DNA of 64,000 bases. Source: Bradyrhizobium sp. AZCC 2176 (GTDB lineage Bacteria > Pseudomonadota > Alphaproteobacteria > Rhizobiales > Xanthobacteraceae). Of this stretch, positions 26,597 through 35,993 are shown piece by piece. The notes below the pieces were generated by a model. It did not search any database. It was not told the DNA's origin and saw nothing but the letters and a program-made list of their open reading frames with translations. The stretch spans positions 5,979,501 through 6,043,500 of the forward strand of contig NZ_JAZHRX010000001.1 of the NCBI RefSeq assembly GCF_036924645.1, given 5' to 3'. The stretch's first letter is position 1. Each line of letters begins with the position of its first letter. The translations under genes and the position numbers were made by a program.

Positions 26597-27304
26597 TCAA
26601 GCGCTTTCGCTTCTGGCACGGGACGCAATCGATCCGCCGCCCACGACTTGCAATAGGTCCGTCCGCACCGCCTCGATATGCTGCGCGAGAAAGCGGCAGG
26701 CCTTGTCGATGTCCTGCGCCCGGCACAGTTCGATCAGGTGGGCGTGCTCCTTTTCGGCCGTTCCCATCGCCTTGGTGTTGGAAAGCTGCAGGCGCGTGTA
26801 GCGGTCGCTGGTCTGCAGCAACGCGATGACGATCGCCTTGGTCCGCGGCCGCCGCGCGTGCGCATACAGCGCCATATGGAAGTCGGCATTGAGCTGGCCC
26901 CACTCGCTGACGTTGCCCGCCTTGATCGCCTTCTCGAAGCGGCTCTGGATGTCGTCCAGCCCGGCAAAGTCGTCTTCCGTGAAGTGCGGCGCCGACTGCG
27001 CCAAAAGCCGCGGCTCCATGATTCCGCGGAGATCGAACACGTCGTTGATTTCGTCCAGCGACAGCTCCGAGACGATCGCGCCTTTTTGCGGGACGATGCG
27101 CACCAGCCCCTCGGCCTCGAGCTGAAACAGCGCCTCGCGCACGGGAATGCGGCTCACGCCGTAGGCATCGCCCAGCGCGTCCTGCCGAAGCTGCGAGCCG
27201 GCCGGATAGGTCCCGTCGAGAATCGACTGCCTGAGCTGGTCGACGATCGCAGCCGACAGCGTCCGGTGCTTCAGAGGGCCCTTCATTTGATCTTCCGTCG
27301 TCAT
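26597..27304 (-). CDS. GntR-family regulator (FCD subfamily)
   Basis: A 235-residue regulator. An N-terminal winged helix-turn-helix (residues 10-75: LRQDALGDAYGVSRIPVREALFQLEAEG) is followed by a helical FCD ligand domain. The latter has metal-site residues in FHMALYAHARRP and the HAHLIELCRA segment. It lies between two TRAP operons, divergent from the second. It likely represses the second operon through the palindrome at 27400-27425 and releases it on binding a sugar acid or carboxylate. The ATG at 27304 gives the canonical start; the frame continues to 27439 without family character. Confidence 0.9.
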   Translation of the reverse strand: MTTEDQMKGPLKHRTLSAAIVDQLRQSILDGTYPAGSQLRQDALGDAYGVSRIPVREALFQLEAEGLVRIVPQKGAIVSELSLDEINDVFDLRGIMEPRLLAQSAPHFTEDDFAGLDDIQSRFEKAIKAGNVSEWGQLNADFHMALYAHARRPRTKAIVIALLQTSDRYTRLQLSNTKAMGTAEKEHAHLIELCRAQDIDKACRFLAQHIEAVRTDLLQVVGGGSIASRARSESA

Positions 27305-27399
27305 GGCCGGCCTTTTCCGATCGAGGCGGGCTTTTATTTCGCACGTTGACGCGGTCCCGACCCAGCAAAAGCTAAGGGGCCCTCGTAATCTCCATTTGA

Positions 27400-27425
27400 C
27401 AAGATTGTATAAATTATACATCTTG
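27400..27425. promoter_or_regulatory. Palindromic operator in the gntR-TRAP2 divergent promoter
   Basis: The core GTATAA-A-TTATAC (27407-27419) is a perfect inverted repeat. The flanks CAAGAT and TCTTG extend the symmetry with a one-base bulge. FCD-type GntR regulators often bind sites of the form TNGTNNACNA or AT-rich GTATAC-like palindromes. A TTGACA hexamer (27396-27401) overlaps the left arm and could be a -35 box for the plus-strand operon. Inference from sequence symmetry and position. Confidence 0.65.
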
Positions 27426-27464
27426 GAAATGCACGACAAATCTCAGGGGTAGCGGGGGCTCTTT

Positions 27465-28088
27465 ATGATCGAGCAGACGATTGCGGATGCGCCGGCATTG
27501 AGCGCCCGGCAGATCGTTCTCAGGGCTTCGGCTCTCCTGCTCGCTTCCGAACGCATCGCCTTGATGGGGCTGATGTATCTGCTGACGGCCCTGATCCTGG
27601 TGAACGTCGTCACGCGCTATTCGCACTTCCCGATCTACTGGATCGATGAATCGGCCGTTTACTGCGTGGTCTGGCTGACCTTCATCGGCGCCTCCGCCAT
27701 GACACGGCTGCGGCTCGATTTCGCCGTCACCATGATGACCGAGCGCCTCTCGGCGCGGAATCAGAAGATCGCAAAAGTCATCGCAACAAGCATGGTCGTC
27801 GTGTTCGGCGTGGCCTTGATCATCACCTGCTTCCTCTGGATGGATCCGATCGGCCTCGCTCGCGCCGGCTTCGACGCGCGCAAGCTCGCCGCCGAAACCT
27901 TCAACTTCCTCTACACCGAGCGCACGCAGACGCTGAACTGGCCGACCTGGGTCGTCTACCTGACGCTGCCGATCTTCGCCGTGTCGATGACCGTTCATGG
28001 GCTGGCAAACCTGCTGGAAGATCTCGAACTGGTCCCGCGAACGCCGCCAAAAGGCTTCCAGCTCTCCGAGCTCGACGGGGTCAACTGA
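27465..28088 (+). CDS. dctQ: TRAP transporter small permease, system 2
   Basis: The 207-residue protein has four hydrophobic segments and the DctQ hallmark IYWIDESAVYCVVWLTF near residue 56. A longer C-terminal tail ends in KGFQLSELDGVN. It is the small membrane subunit of the second TRAP system. Its TGA stop shares a base with the next gene's ATG (TGATG). Confidence 0.87.
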   Translation: MIEQTIADAPALSARQIVLRASALLLASERIALMGLMYLLTALILVNVVTRYSHFPIYWIDESAVYCVVWLTFIGASAMTRLRLDFAVTMMTERLSARNQKIAKVIATSMVVVFGVALIITCFLWMDPIGLARAGFDARKLAAETFNFLYTERTQTLNWPTWVVYLTLPIFAVSMTVHGLANLLEDLELVPRTPPKGFQLSELDGVN

Positions 28089-29353
28089 TGATCACCTCAG
28101 CCGCCTTTATCGCGATCATGCTGGTCGGGGTGCCGATCGGGCTTTGTCTTTGCCTTGCCGGCTTCATCTACATCATCGCATCGGGAAATCCGGTGCTGTT
28201 CCAGTCCTATCCGCTGCAGCTCTTCGGCGGCGTCGACAGCTACGGCCTGATCGCCATCCCGCTGTTCATCCTGATCGGCGAGATCATGAATGGCGGCGGC
28301 ATTACGCGGCGCATCGTCGACATGGCGATGGCCTTTGTCGGCTCGCTGAAGGGCGGGCTGGCCTACGTCAATATTCTCGCCAACATGTTCATCTCATCCA
28401 TCCTGGGATCTGCGACCGCGCAGGTCGCGATCATGGCGCAGATCATGGTCCCGGAAATGGAAAAGAAGGGCTACGACAAGACCTTTGCGGCGGGACTGAC
28501 CGCCTATGGCGGCATGCTCGGGCCGATCATTCCCCCGTCGGTGATGTTCGTGGTCTACAGCGTGCTGGCGCAGGTTTCCGTCAGCGACATGCTGATCGCC
28601 GGTATCGTGCCAGGCGTGATCCTGACGGTGATGTTCTGCATCGTCATCGCGCTGATGGGATACATCTACAATTACCCCAAAGCCGATTATCAGACCCCGC
28701 GCCAGCGGGTAGCGACGATCCTGCGGACGTCGCCGACGCTGCTGATTCCGATCGTGATCGTCGGCAGCATCCTTGGCGGGCTTGCCAACGCAACGGAATC
28801 GGCGGCCGTCGGCGCTGTGGCGGCGGCCCTGGTCGGAAAATACTGGACCAAGGAGTTCAAGTTCTCGCAATTGCCGCAGATGATGCTGCGCGCCGGCATC
28901 TACTCGGCCATCGTCCTGTTCCTGGTCGCTGCCGCAGCCGTATTCTCCTGGGTACTGATCTTCGGCAAGGTGCCGCAGGAGACCGCGGGCTGGATCCAGT
29001 CGGTCGCCAAGGATCCCGTCAGTTTCATGCTGATCTGCAACGTCATCCTGCTGGTGATCGGCACGGTTATCGACGGCATTCCCGGCCTGATCATGACGGT
29101 GCCGATCCTGCTGCCGGTTGCGACCGAGGTCTATCACATCGATCCGCGCCAGTTCGGCGTCGTCGTGGTGATCAACCTGGTGCTCGGATTGCTGTCACCC
29201 CCGGTCGGTCTTTGCTTTTTCGTCGCCGCCGCCGTCACCGGGGCCAAGCCCGGCAAGATGTTCATGGTGACACTGCCGCTATTCGGCATCTCCTGCATCC
29301 TTCTGGTGCTGCTCTCGCTCTATCCATCCCTCTCCCTCGTCCTCATCAAGTAG
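28088..29353 (+). CDS. dctM: TRAP transporter large permease DctM, system 2
   Basis: A 421-residue permease with about 12 membrane segments. Family signatures are GVPIGLCLCLAG near the N-terminus, SSILGSATAQVAIMAQ near residue 100, YGGMLGPIIPPSVMFV near 140 and LLSPPVGLCFFVAAAV near the end. The gene is coupled to its small subunit upstream, and the cognate binding protein follows 26 bases downstream. The gene order Q-M-P differs from system 1 (P-Q-M), so the two systems are not a recent duplication. Confidence 0.92.
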   Translation: MITSAAFIAIMLVGVPIGLCLCLAGFIYIIASGNPVLFQSYPLQLFGGVDSYGLIAIPLFILIGEIMNGGGITRRIVDMAMAFVGSLKGGLAYVNILANMFISSILGSATAQVAIMAQIMVPEMEKKGYDKTFAAGLTAYGGMLGPIIPPSVMFVVYSVLAQVSVSDMLIAGIVPGVILTVMFCIVIALMGYIYNYPKADYQTPRQRVATILRTSPTLLIPIVIVGSILGGLANATESAAVGAVAAALVGKYWTKEFKFSQLPQMMLRAGIYSAIVLFLVAAAAVFSWVLIFGKVPQETAGWIQSVAKDPVSFMLICNVILLVIGTVIDGIPGLIMTVPILLPVATEVYHIDPRQFGVVVVINLVLGLLSPPVGLCFFVAAAVTGAKPGKMFMVTLPLFGISCILLVLLSLYPSLSLVLIK

Positions 29354-29379
29354 GTCCAAACCCTCAAGGAGCCTTGCCA

Positions 29380-30363
29380 ATGCCTCTTTCACGTCGCCGC
29401 TTCCTTGCCGCCAGCGCGGCCGTGCCGCTGTTCGCGCCGTCGCTTGCACTGGCGCAAGCCAAGGAATTTCGCCTCGGCTTGATCACGCCGAACGGCCATT
29501 CCTGGAACAAGGCGGCGCTAAAACTCGGCGACGATCTCAAGGCGGCCACCAACGGCCGCCTGACCATGACGGTGTTTCACTCCGGCCAGCTCGGCAACGA
29601 GCCGGCGATGATGCAGCAATTGCAGTCGGGCGCGCTCGACATGGGCTTCATCCAGGCCGCCGAGCTCGGCTCGCGCGTGCCGCACATCGCGGCGATCAAC
29701 GCGCCCTACATCGTGCGCTCGACACCGTCGGTCGCAAAATTCGTCCGCCATCCGGCGGCGATCAAGCTGTTCGACGTCCTGCCGCAGGAAACCGGGACGA
29801 TCGGATTGGGCTGGGGCATCACCGGGATGCGCGCCGTCTTCTCGTCGAAAGACCTGACGAGCCTTGCCGACATCAAAGGCATGAAGCTGCGCATCAACCC
29901 GACACCGGTCTATCGCGATTTCTATTCGTCGCTCGGCGCCGCGCCGACGCCGATCCCGACGCCCCAGGTGTTCGACGCCATGGCGAATGGCCAGGTCGAC
30001 GGCCTCGAGGCGGATCTGGAATTTTCCTGGAACCAGCGCTTCGACAAAGTGTCAAAAGTCATCCTGCAGATGAACGCCGTCTTCATGCCGATGGCGGCCG
30101 TCGTCTCCGGCCGCGTCTGGCAGTCGCTGCCGGCGGCCGACCGCGAGCTGATCACCAAGACCGTCAAATCGACGCTCGATGCGCAGATCGACGAATTGGC
30201 CGGCAATGAGCCCAAGCTGATCGAGAACTTCAAGAACGCGCCGATCCCGATCCGTCAGGTCGATGCCAAGGATACCGAGGCCGTCATCGCCGAATTCGAC
30301 AAGATCTGGCTGCCCAAGGCGCCGGTTCTCGCCGAGCTGCGAAAAGTCGGCGCGACGCTCTGA
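29380..30363 (+). CDS. dctP: TRAP transporter substrate-binding protein, system 2
   Basis: The 327-residue protein has a signal peptide with a twin-arginine-like SRRRFLAAS start and cleavage at ALAQA (about residue 26). The DctP-family fold shows in FHSGQLGNEPAMMQQLQSGA and IKGMKLRINPTPVYRDFYSSLGA, whose Arg near residue 170 is the usual carboxylate clamp. GQVDGLEADLEF follows. It delivers substrate to the permease encoded directly upstream, and AAGGAG lies 8 bases before the ATG at 29380. Confidence 0.9.
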   Translation: MPLSRRRFLAASAAVPLFAPSLALAQAKEFRLGLITPNGHSWNKAALKLGDDLKAATNGRLTMTVFHSGQLGNEPAMMQQLQSGALDMGFIQAAELGSRVPHIAAINAPYIVRSTPSVAKFVRHPAAIKLFDVLPQETGTIGLGWGITGMRAVFSSKDLTSLADIKGMKLRINPTPVYRDFYSSLGAAPTPIPTPQVFDAMANGQVDGLEADLEFSWNQRFDKVSKVILQMNAVFMPMAAVVSGRVWQSLPAADRELITKTVKSTLDAQIDELAGNEPKLIENFKNAPIPIRQVDAKDTEAVIAEFDKIWLPKAPVLAELRKVGATL

Positions 30364-30439
30364 TCCCATCCCATCGTTTTCAAGCCAAAGCCCTGCGGAT
30401 TCATCAGTCCGCCGGAACAATTCCAATGGAGCTAAACAA

Positions 30440-31366
30440 ATGAGCCCACGCATTTCCTGGGAAGGCGTCTTCCCGGCCGTCACCACGCAATTCAATGACG
30501 ACCTGTCGCTCAATATCGATGCGACTGCGAAGGTCATGGACGGCCTGATCCGCGACGGCGTTTCCGGACTGATCGTTTGCGGTTCCGTCGGCGAGAACAC
30601 TTCGCTGGAGCGCAAGGAGAAGGTCGCAATCATGGAAACCGCGAAATCCGTTGCGGCCGGCCGTGTCCCCGTCCTGTGCGGCATTGCGGAATTCACCACG
30701 GCGTTTGCGGTCGAAACCGCCAAGGAAGCCGCGCGGGTCGGCATCGACGGCGTGATGGTGATGCCCGCGCTGGTCTATTCCTCAAAACCGCATGAGACCG
30801 CCGCGCATTTCCGCGCGGTTGCCAGCGCGACCGACCTGCCGGTGATGCTCTACAACAATCCGCCGATCTACAAGAACGACGTCACGCCGGACATTCTCGC
30901 CACCCTTGCCGACGTCGAAACCGTCGTCTGCTTCAAGGATTCCTCCGGCGACACGCGGCGCTTCATCGATACCCGCAACATGGTCGGCGACCGCTTTGTC
31001 CTGTTCGCCGGCCTCGATGACGTCATCGTCGAGAGCGTCGCCATGGGCGCCGTCGGCTGGGTCTCCGGCATGTCGAACGCCTTCCCGCGCGAGGGCGAGA
31101 CCCTGTTCCGCCTCGCCAAGGCCGGACGCTACGAAGAAGCGATGCCGCTGTACGAATGGTTCATGCCGCTGTTGCACCTCGATGCCCGCCCCGACCTCGT
31201 CCAGTGCATCAAGCTTTGCGAGCACATCGTGGGCCGCGGCACCGCCCTAACCCGCCCGCCGCGGCTGGCGCTTTTGCCGCACGAGAAGGCGGAGGTCGAG
31301 GCGATGATGGCAAAGGCACTGAAGAACCGGCCGGTGCTGCCGAATGTTGGCCTGAAGGCCGCGTAA
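30440..31366 (+). CDS. Dihydrodipicolinate synthase/NanA-family lyase
   Basis: A 308-residue (beta/alpha)8 aldolase of the DapA/NAL superfamily. The Schiff-base Lys lies in VVCFKDSSGD near residue 166 and the proton-relay Tyr in VMLYNNPPIY near 137. CGSVGENTSLE replaces the GTTGE carbonyl-binding motif of true DapA, so an amino-acid biosynthetic role is unlikely. Its position at the end of a TRAP operon suggests cleavage or dehydration of the imported 2-keto sugar acid or hydroxy-keto acid. The ATG at 30440 was chosen because the family N-terminus SWEGVFPAVTTQF follows. Confidence 0.87.
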   Translation: MSPRISWEGVFPAVTTQFNDDLSLNIDATAKVMDGLIRDGVSGLIVCGSVGENTSLERKEKVAIMETAKSVAAGRVPVLCGIAEFTTAFAVETAKEAARVGIDGVMVMPALVYSSKPHETAAHFRAVASATDLPVMLYNNPPIYKNDVTPDILATLADVETVVCFKDSSGDTRRFIDTRNMVGDRFVLFAGLDDVIVESVAMGAVGWVSGMSNAFPREGETLFRLAKAGRYEEAMPLYEWFMPLLHLDARPDLVQCIKLCEHIVGRGTALTRPPRLALLPHEKAEVEAMMAKALKNRPVLPNVGLKAA

Positions 31367-31371
31367 GCGGC

Positions 31372-32280
31372 CTATTTCGCGGCCCGCATCTTCGCGTTCA
31401 ACGCCGCCGCGACGCGGCTGACCGGCGGACGGCCGATCAGTCCGCTTACGACATTGGTTGCCGCGACCAGTTTTGACATATCGACCCCGGTCGAAATGCC
31501 CATGCCCTCGAGCATGTAGACCACGTCCTCCGTCGCGACGTTCCCCGTCGCGCCGGGGGCGTAGGGGCAGCCGCCGAGGCCGCCGGCGGCGGAATCGATC
31601 ACGCGGCAGCCCTCCTCCAGCCCGGCATAGAGATTGGCGAGCGCTTGCCCGTACGTGTCGTGGAAATGCATTGCAAGATTGGCCATCGGTACGTGGCCGG
31701 CCACCGCGCGTATGAGCTGCCGCGCCTTCAACGGCGTGCCGACGCCGATGGTATCGCCGAGCGAGATTTCGTAGCAGCCGAGATCCCACAGCACTTTTGC
31801 AACATCGACCACCGCCTGTGGCTTGATCTCGCCCTCATAGGGACAGCCGAGCACGGTGGAGATGTAGCCCCGCACCCGCACTCCGTCCGCCTTGGCGCGG
31901 GCGAGCACCGGCTTGAACCGGTCGATCGATTCCGCGATCGAGCAGTTGATATTGGCACGCGAAAAGCTTTCCGATGCCGCGGCAAATACCGCGATCAATT
32001 TGGCACCCGCAGCCTGCGAAGCCTCGTAACCTTTCTCGTTCGGCACCAGCACCGGCAGTTCGCAATTCACGTGATGGCTGACGCCGCGCAGCACCTCGGC
32101 CGATCCGACCATTTGCGGGATCGCCTTGGGCGAAACGAACGCGCCGACCTCGACGGTGCGGAGGCCCGCTGCGATCAGCGCCTCGATGAAGGCGATCCGG
32201 TCAGCGACGCTGACCGGGGTCTTCTCGTTCTGCAGCCCGTCGCGCGGGCCGACTTCGACGATATGGACGCGATCGCTCAT
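31372..32280 (-). CDS. liuE: Hydroxymethylglutaryl-CoA lyase
   Basis: The 302-residue TIM-barrel lyase splits HMG-CoA into acetyl-CoA and acetoacetate, the last step of leucine breakdown. Signature motifs are VEVGPRDGLQNE at the N-terminus, HFHDTYGQALAN near residue 200 and GGCPYAPGATGN near 240, which contains the catalytic Cys. The start ATG (32280) overlaps the stop of the carboxylase alpha gene (ATGA). It is the final gene of the isovalerate operon. Confidence 0.93.
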   Translation of the reverse strand: MSDRVHIVEVGPRDGLQNEKTPVSVADRIAFIEALIAAGLRTVEVGAFVSPKAIPQMVGSAEVLRGVSHHVNCELPVLVPNEKGYEASQAAGAKLIAVFAAASESFSRANINCSIAESIDRFKPVLARAKADGVRVRGYISTVLGCPYEGEIKPQAVVDVAKVLWDLGCYEISLGDTIGVGTPLKARQLIRAVAGHVPMANLAMHFHDTYGQALANLYAGLEEGCRVIDSAAGGLGGCPYAPGATGNVATEDVVYMLEGMGISTGVDMSKLVAATNVVSGLIGRPPVSRVAAALNAKMRAAK

Positions 32281-34286
32281 GACGCCGCCGGTTCGACTTC
32301 GGCGAGTTCGACGCCTTCGCCGACGATATCGCCGACCTTGCACTTGATCTTCTTCAACACGCCCGCAAAGGGCGCGCGCAGCGTCTGCTCCATCTTCATG
32401 ACTTCGAGCGTGAGGATCGCAGCGCCCTTTTCCAGCGTCGCGCCTTCCTCGGCCAACAGCGCCACCACGGTGCCGGGCAGTGGCGCCACGATCTTGTCCT
32501 CGCCGACCTGCTCCTCGGTCTCGCCGCCGAATGGATCGACCCAATGCAGGTCGAAGCGGCCGTTGCGCGTGCGCAGGTAAAGCTCATGCCCCTCGATCAC
32601 GGCCACGACGCGCGATTTCATGCCATCGATCGTCAAGTCGAAGCCGCCTTCTTCCGCAGGCGAAGTCGTGAAAACGAATTCGTGCTTGCCGATCGACACC
32701 GCCGATGGCCCGTTGCCATAGTGCAATGTCACCTTCTGCTCGGCACCCTGTCCCTGACGGAACGAGAACACCCGCTTGCGCTGGCCAACCGGCATCCAGC
32801 CAAAAGTCTGCCACGGCGAACGCGTTTCCTTGCGCGCGGCCTTCTGCTCATCGACGACAATCGCCGCCACCGCAGCGCAAAGCTCGAGTTCGCCTGCCGT
32901 ACCCGACGCTTCCGTCAGCTTCTTCAACTCACGCTCGATGAAGCCGGTATCGATGGTATTGGCGCGCACGGCAGGGTGCGTCACCAGCGCGGACAGGAAC
33001 GGGATGTTGGTGACGATGCCGCGGACATCAGTCTCTTCCAGCCCGCGGTTGAGCCGCTCGATCGCGGCCTGACGGGTCGGCGCCCACGCGATTACCTTGG
33101 CCAGCATGGCGTCATAATACGGCGACACCGCATCGCCGTCGCGATAGCCGGCATCGATCCGCAGGCCGTCGACGGCATCCGGCGTCCGCCAGGTCTTGAT
33201 CCGGCCCACTGAAGGCATGAAATTCTTTTGCGGGTTTTCGGCGTAGACCCGCGCCTCGATGGCGTGGCCGTTCAGCCTGATCTCGTTTTGCGCCAGCGGC
33301 AGCTTCTCGCCGAACGCCACCCGCAACTGCCATTCGACGAGATCAACACCGGTAATCAGCTCGGTCACGGGATGCTCGACCTGCAGGCGCGTATTCATCT
33401 CGATGAAGAACACCTCCTTGCCGTCGGAGACGAATTCGATGGTGCCGGCGCCGACATAGTTGACCGCGGCAGCCGCCTTGCGCGCGGCGGCACAGACCGT
33501 CTCGCGCTGGTTGGCGTCGAGCGTCGGCGATGGGGCCTCCTCGATCACCTTCTGGTGCCGCCGTTGCAGCGTGCACTCGCGCTCCCAGAGCGAGAGCAGA
33601 TTGCCATGGCTGTCGCCGATGATCTGCACCTCGATATGCCGGGGGTTTTGCACGAATTTTTCGATCAGCATGCGGTCGTCGCCGAACGCCGCCTTGGCCT
33701 CGCGCTTGGCGCTGACGATCGCTGCCGCAAGTTCGCCGGCCGAATTGACCACGCGCATACCGCGCCCGCCGCCGCCGGCGGACGCCTTCACCAGCACCGG
33801 AAAACCGATCTTGTCGGCGGCTTTCGCAAGCGTCGCCTCGTCCTGGGCCTCGCCGTGATAGCCCGGCACCAGCGGCACACCGGCCTTTTCCATCAGCGCT
33901 TTCGAGCCAGACTTCGAGCCCATTGCCGTCATCATCTGAGCCGTCGGACCGACGAACACCAGCCCGGCATTCAGACAGGCCAGCGCGAATTCGGCATTTT
34001 CAGACAGAAAACCATAGCCGGGATGCACGGCCTCGGCGCCGGTCTGGCGCGCGGCGTCGATCACGCGTTCGATATTGAGGTAGCTATCGCGCGCTCGCGC
34101 CGGTCCAAGCAGCACGGCCTCATCGGCCACGGCGACATGCATGGCGTCGCGGTCGGCCTCGGAATAGACCGCAACCGTCCGCAGCCCCATGGCGCGGGCG
34201 GAGCGGATGACGCGGCAGGCGATCTCGCCGCGGTTGGCGATCAGGAGAGTGCGAAAACGCCGGTAAAGCTTCGAGCGGTCCATCAT
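32277..34286 (-). CDS. liuD: Methylcrotonyl-CoA carboxylase alpha (biotin-containing) subunit
   Basis: The 669-residue subunit has a biotin carboxylase part: FRTLLIANRGEIACRVIR, glycine-rich ATP loop KASAGGGGRGM near 160, EMNTRLQVEHPVTE near 290. A linker and a C-terminal biotinyl domain follow with LEVMKMEQ, where the Lys is biotinylated (Met-Lys-Met core kept). Leucine breakdown, with the beta subunit next door. The first of two ATGs (34284-34286) overlaps the beta-subunit stop, so the subunits are translationally coupled. Confidence 0.92.
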   Translation of the reverse strand: MMDRSKLYRRFRTLLIANRGEIACRVIRSARAMGLRTVAVYSEADRDAMHVAVADEAVLLGPARARDSYLNIERVIDAARQTGAEAVHPGYGFLSENAEFALACLNAGLVFVGPTAQMMTAMGSKSGSKALMEKAGVPLVPGYHGEAQDEATLAKAADKIGFPVLVKASAGGGGRGMRVVNSAGELAAAIVSAKREAKAAFGDDRMLIEKFVQNPRHIEVQIIGDSHGNLLSLWERECTLQRRHQKVIEEAPSPTLDANQRETVCAAARKAAAAVNYVGAGTIEFVSDGKEVFFIEMNTRLQVEHPVTELITGVDLVEWQLRVAFGEKLPLAQNEIRLNGHAIEARVYAENPQKNFMPSVGRIKTWRTPDAVDGLRIDAGYRDGDAVSPYYDAMLAKVIAWAPTRQAAIERLNRGLEETDVRGIVTNIPFLSALVTHPAVRANTIDTGFIERELKKLTEASGTAGELELCAAVAAIVVDEQKAARKETRSPWQTFGWMPVGQRKRVFSFRQGQGAEQKVTLHYGNGPSAVSIGKHEFVFTTSPAEEGGFDLTIDGMKSRVVAVIEGHELYLRTRNGRFDLHWVDPFGGETEEQVGEDKIVAPLPGTVVALLAEEGATLEKGAAILTLEVMKMEQTLRAPFAGVLKKIKCKVGDIVGEGVELAEVEPAAS

Positions 34287-35890
34287 CACATCCTGAACAG
34301 GCCGAATTTCGTGGGCTCGATCGGCGCGTTGGCAGCCGCTGATAATCCAAGGCCAAGCACCAGCCGCGTGTCGGCCGGGTCGATCACGCCGTCGTCCCAC
34401 AGCCGCGCGGTGGCGTAGTACGGATTGCCCTGGCTCTCATATTGCGCGCGGATGGGGCTGCGGAACCTGTCTTCCTCCTCGGCCGACCAGCTCTCGCCCT
34501 TGGCTTCGATATTGTCGCGGCGGACCTGGCTCAGCACCATCGAGGCCTGCTCGCCGCCCATCACGGATATCCGCGCGTTCGGCCACATCCAGAGGAAACG
34601 CGGAGAGTAGGCGCGGCCACTCATGCCGTAATTGCCGGCGCCATAGGAGCCGCCGATCACGACGGTGAATTTCGGCACGCCGGCGGTCGCGACCGCCGTC
34701 ACGAGCTTGGCGCCGTCGCGCGCGATGCCGCCAGCCTCGTATTTCTTGCCGACCATGAAGCCGGTGATGTTCTGCAGGAACACCAGCGGAATATTGCGCT
34801 GGCAGCACAGTTCGATGAAGTGCGCGCCCTTCAGCGAGCTCTCGCTGAACAGGATGCCGTTATTGGCGATGATGCCGACCGGATAACCCCAGATGTGAGC
34901 GAAGCCGCAGATCAGCGTCGCGCCGTAGAGTTTCTTGAATTCGTCGAACTCGGAGCCGTCGACGATCCTCGCAATGATATCGTGGACGTCGAACGGCTTT
35001 CGGCCGTCCGCGGACACCACGCCATAGATTTCTTCGGCGGGAAACAGCGGCTCCCGCGGCTCGCGCATGTTCAGCGCGGCGCGCGTCGGCTGCTTCAGCG
35101 TGGCGACGATGCGCCGGGCGATCCCGATCGCATGGGCATCGTTTTGTGCGTAGTGATCAGTGACGCCGGATTGCCGCGAATGCACGTCCGCGCCGCCGAG
35201 TTCTTCCGCCGAAACCACCTCGCCGGTGGCGGCCTTTACCAGCGGCGGCCCGCCGAGAAAGATGGTGCCCTGATTGCGCACGATGATGCTCTCGTCCGAC
35301 ATGGCCGGCACATAGGCGCCGCCAGCGGTACACGACCCCATCACGATCGCGATCTGCGGAATGCCCTGCGAGGACATCTGTGCCTGATTATAGAAGATGC
35401 GGCCGAAATGCCGCTCGTCGGGAAAGATCTCGTCCTGCATCGGCAGGAAGGCGCCGCCGGAATCGACCATGTAAACGCAGGGTAGATTGTTCTGCCGCGC
35501 AATGTCCTGCGCCCGCAGATGCTTCTTCACCGTCATCGGATAATAGGTGCCGCCCTTAATGGTGGCGTCATTGGCGACGATGACGCATTCGCGGCCCGAA
35601 ATACGGCCGACGCCCGTGATCACGCTGGCAGAGTGGACGTCGCCGCCATAGAGGCCGTTGGCGGCCAGCGGTGACAATTCGAGAAACGCCGTGCCCGGAT
35701 CGACCAGCAGGTCGACGCGCTCGCGCGCCAGCATCTTGCCACGCGACGTATGCCGCTTGCGGGAGACCTCGCCACCGCCGCCGGAGACGACCTTGAGCTT
35801 GTCGCGCAGTTCCGCCACCAGGCTGCGCATCACGTCGGCGTTGCGAGCGAACTCGGGGGATTTGGGATCGATGGTGGAATGAAGCTGCAT
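34286..35890 (-). CDS. liuB: Methylcrotonyl-CoA carboxylase beta (carboxyltransferase) subunit
   Basis: The 534-residue carboxyltransferase has the crotonase-like two-domain structure. The N-terminal domain includes [18 protein letters not shown] and [11 protein letters not shown]. The C-terminal domain includes [25 protein letters not shown], typical of MCC beta, plus a [14 protein letters not shown] glycine-rich block. It carboxylates 3-methylcrotonyl-CoA from carboxybiotin. It is coupled to the alpha subunit by overlapping stop/start. The distance to the upstream dehydrogenase is 103 bases. Confidence 0.93.
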   Translation of the reverse strand: MQLHSTIDPKSPEFARNADVMRSLVAELRDKLKVVSGGGGEVSRKRHTSRGKMLARERVDLLVDPGTAFLELSPLAANGLYGGDVHSASVITGVGRISGRECVIVANDATIKGGTYYPMTVKKHLRAQDIARQNNLPCVYMVDSGGAFLPMQDEIFPDERHFGRIFYNQAQMSSQGIPQIAIVMGSCTAGGAYVPAMSDESIIVRNQGTIFLGGPPLVKAATGEVVSAEELGGADVHSRQSGVTDHYAQNDAHAIGIARRIVATLKQPTRAALNMREPREPLFPAEEIYGVVSADGRKPFDVHDIIARIVDGSEFDEFKKLYGATLICGFAHIWGYPVGIIANNGILFSESSLKGAHFIELCCQRNIPLVFLQNITGFMVGKKYEAGGIARDGAKLVTAVATAGVPKFTVVIGGSYGAGNYGMSGRAYSPRFLWMWPNARISVMGGEQASMVLSQVRRDNIEAKGESWSAEEEDRFRSPIRAQYESQGNPYYATARLWDDGVIDPADTRLVLGLGLSAAANAPIEPTKFGLFRM

Positions 35891-35993
35891 ATCGGCGTTT
35901 TCTCTGGATGCTGGAGAGCCGTTGAGAGTGCTTCAGGACGGCACGTTCGAAGAGAATGCGACAGCCTGTATCATCTTTGCCCTGATGTGAAGC

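Noticed and set aside
27997..29380. Long upstream extension of the TRAP2 binding-protein frame through the permease gene
   Set aside because: It overlaps the permease in another frame; the signal peptide at 29380 marks the real start.
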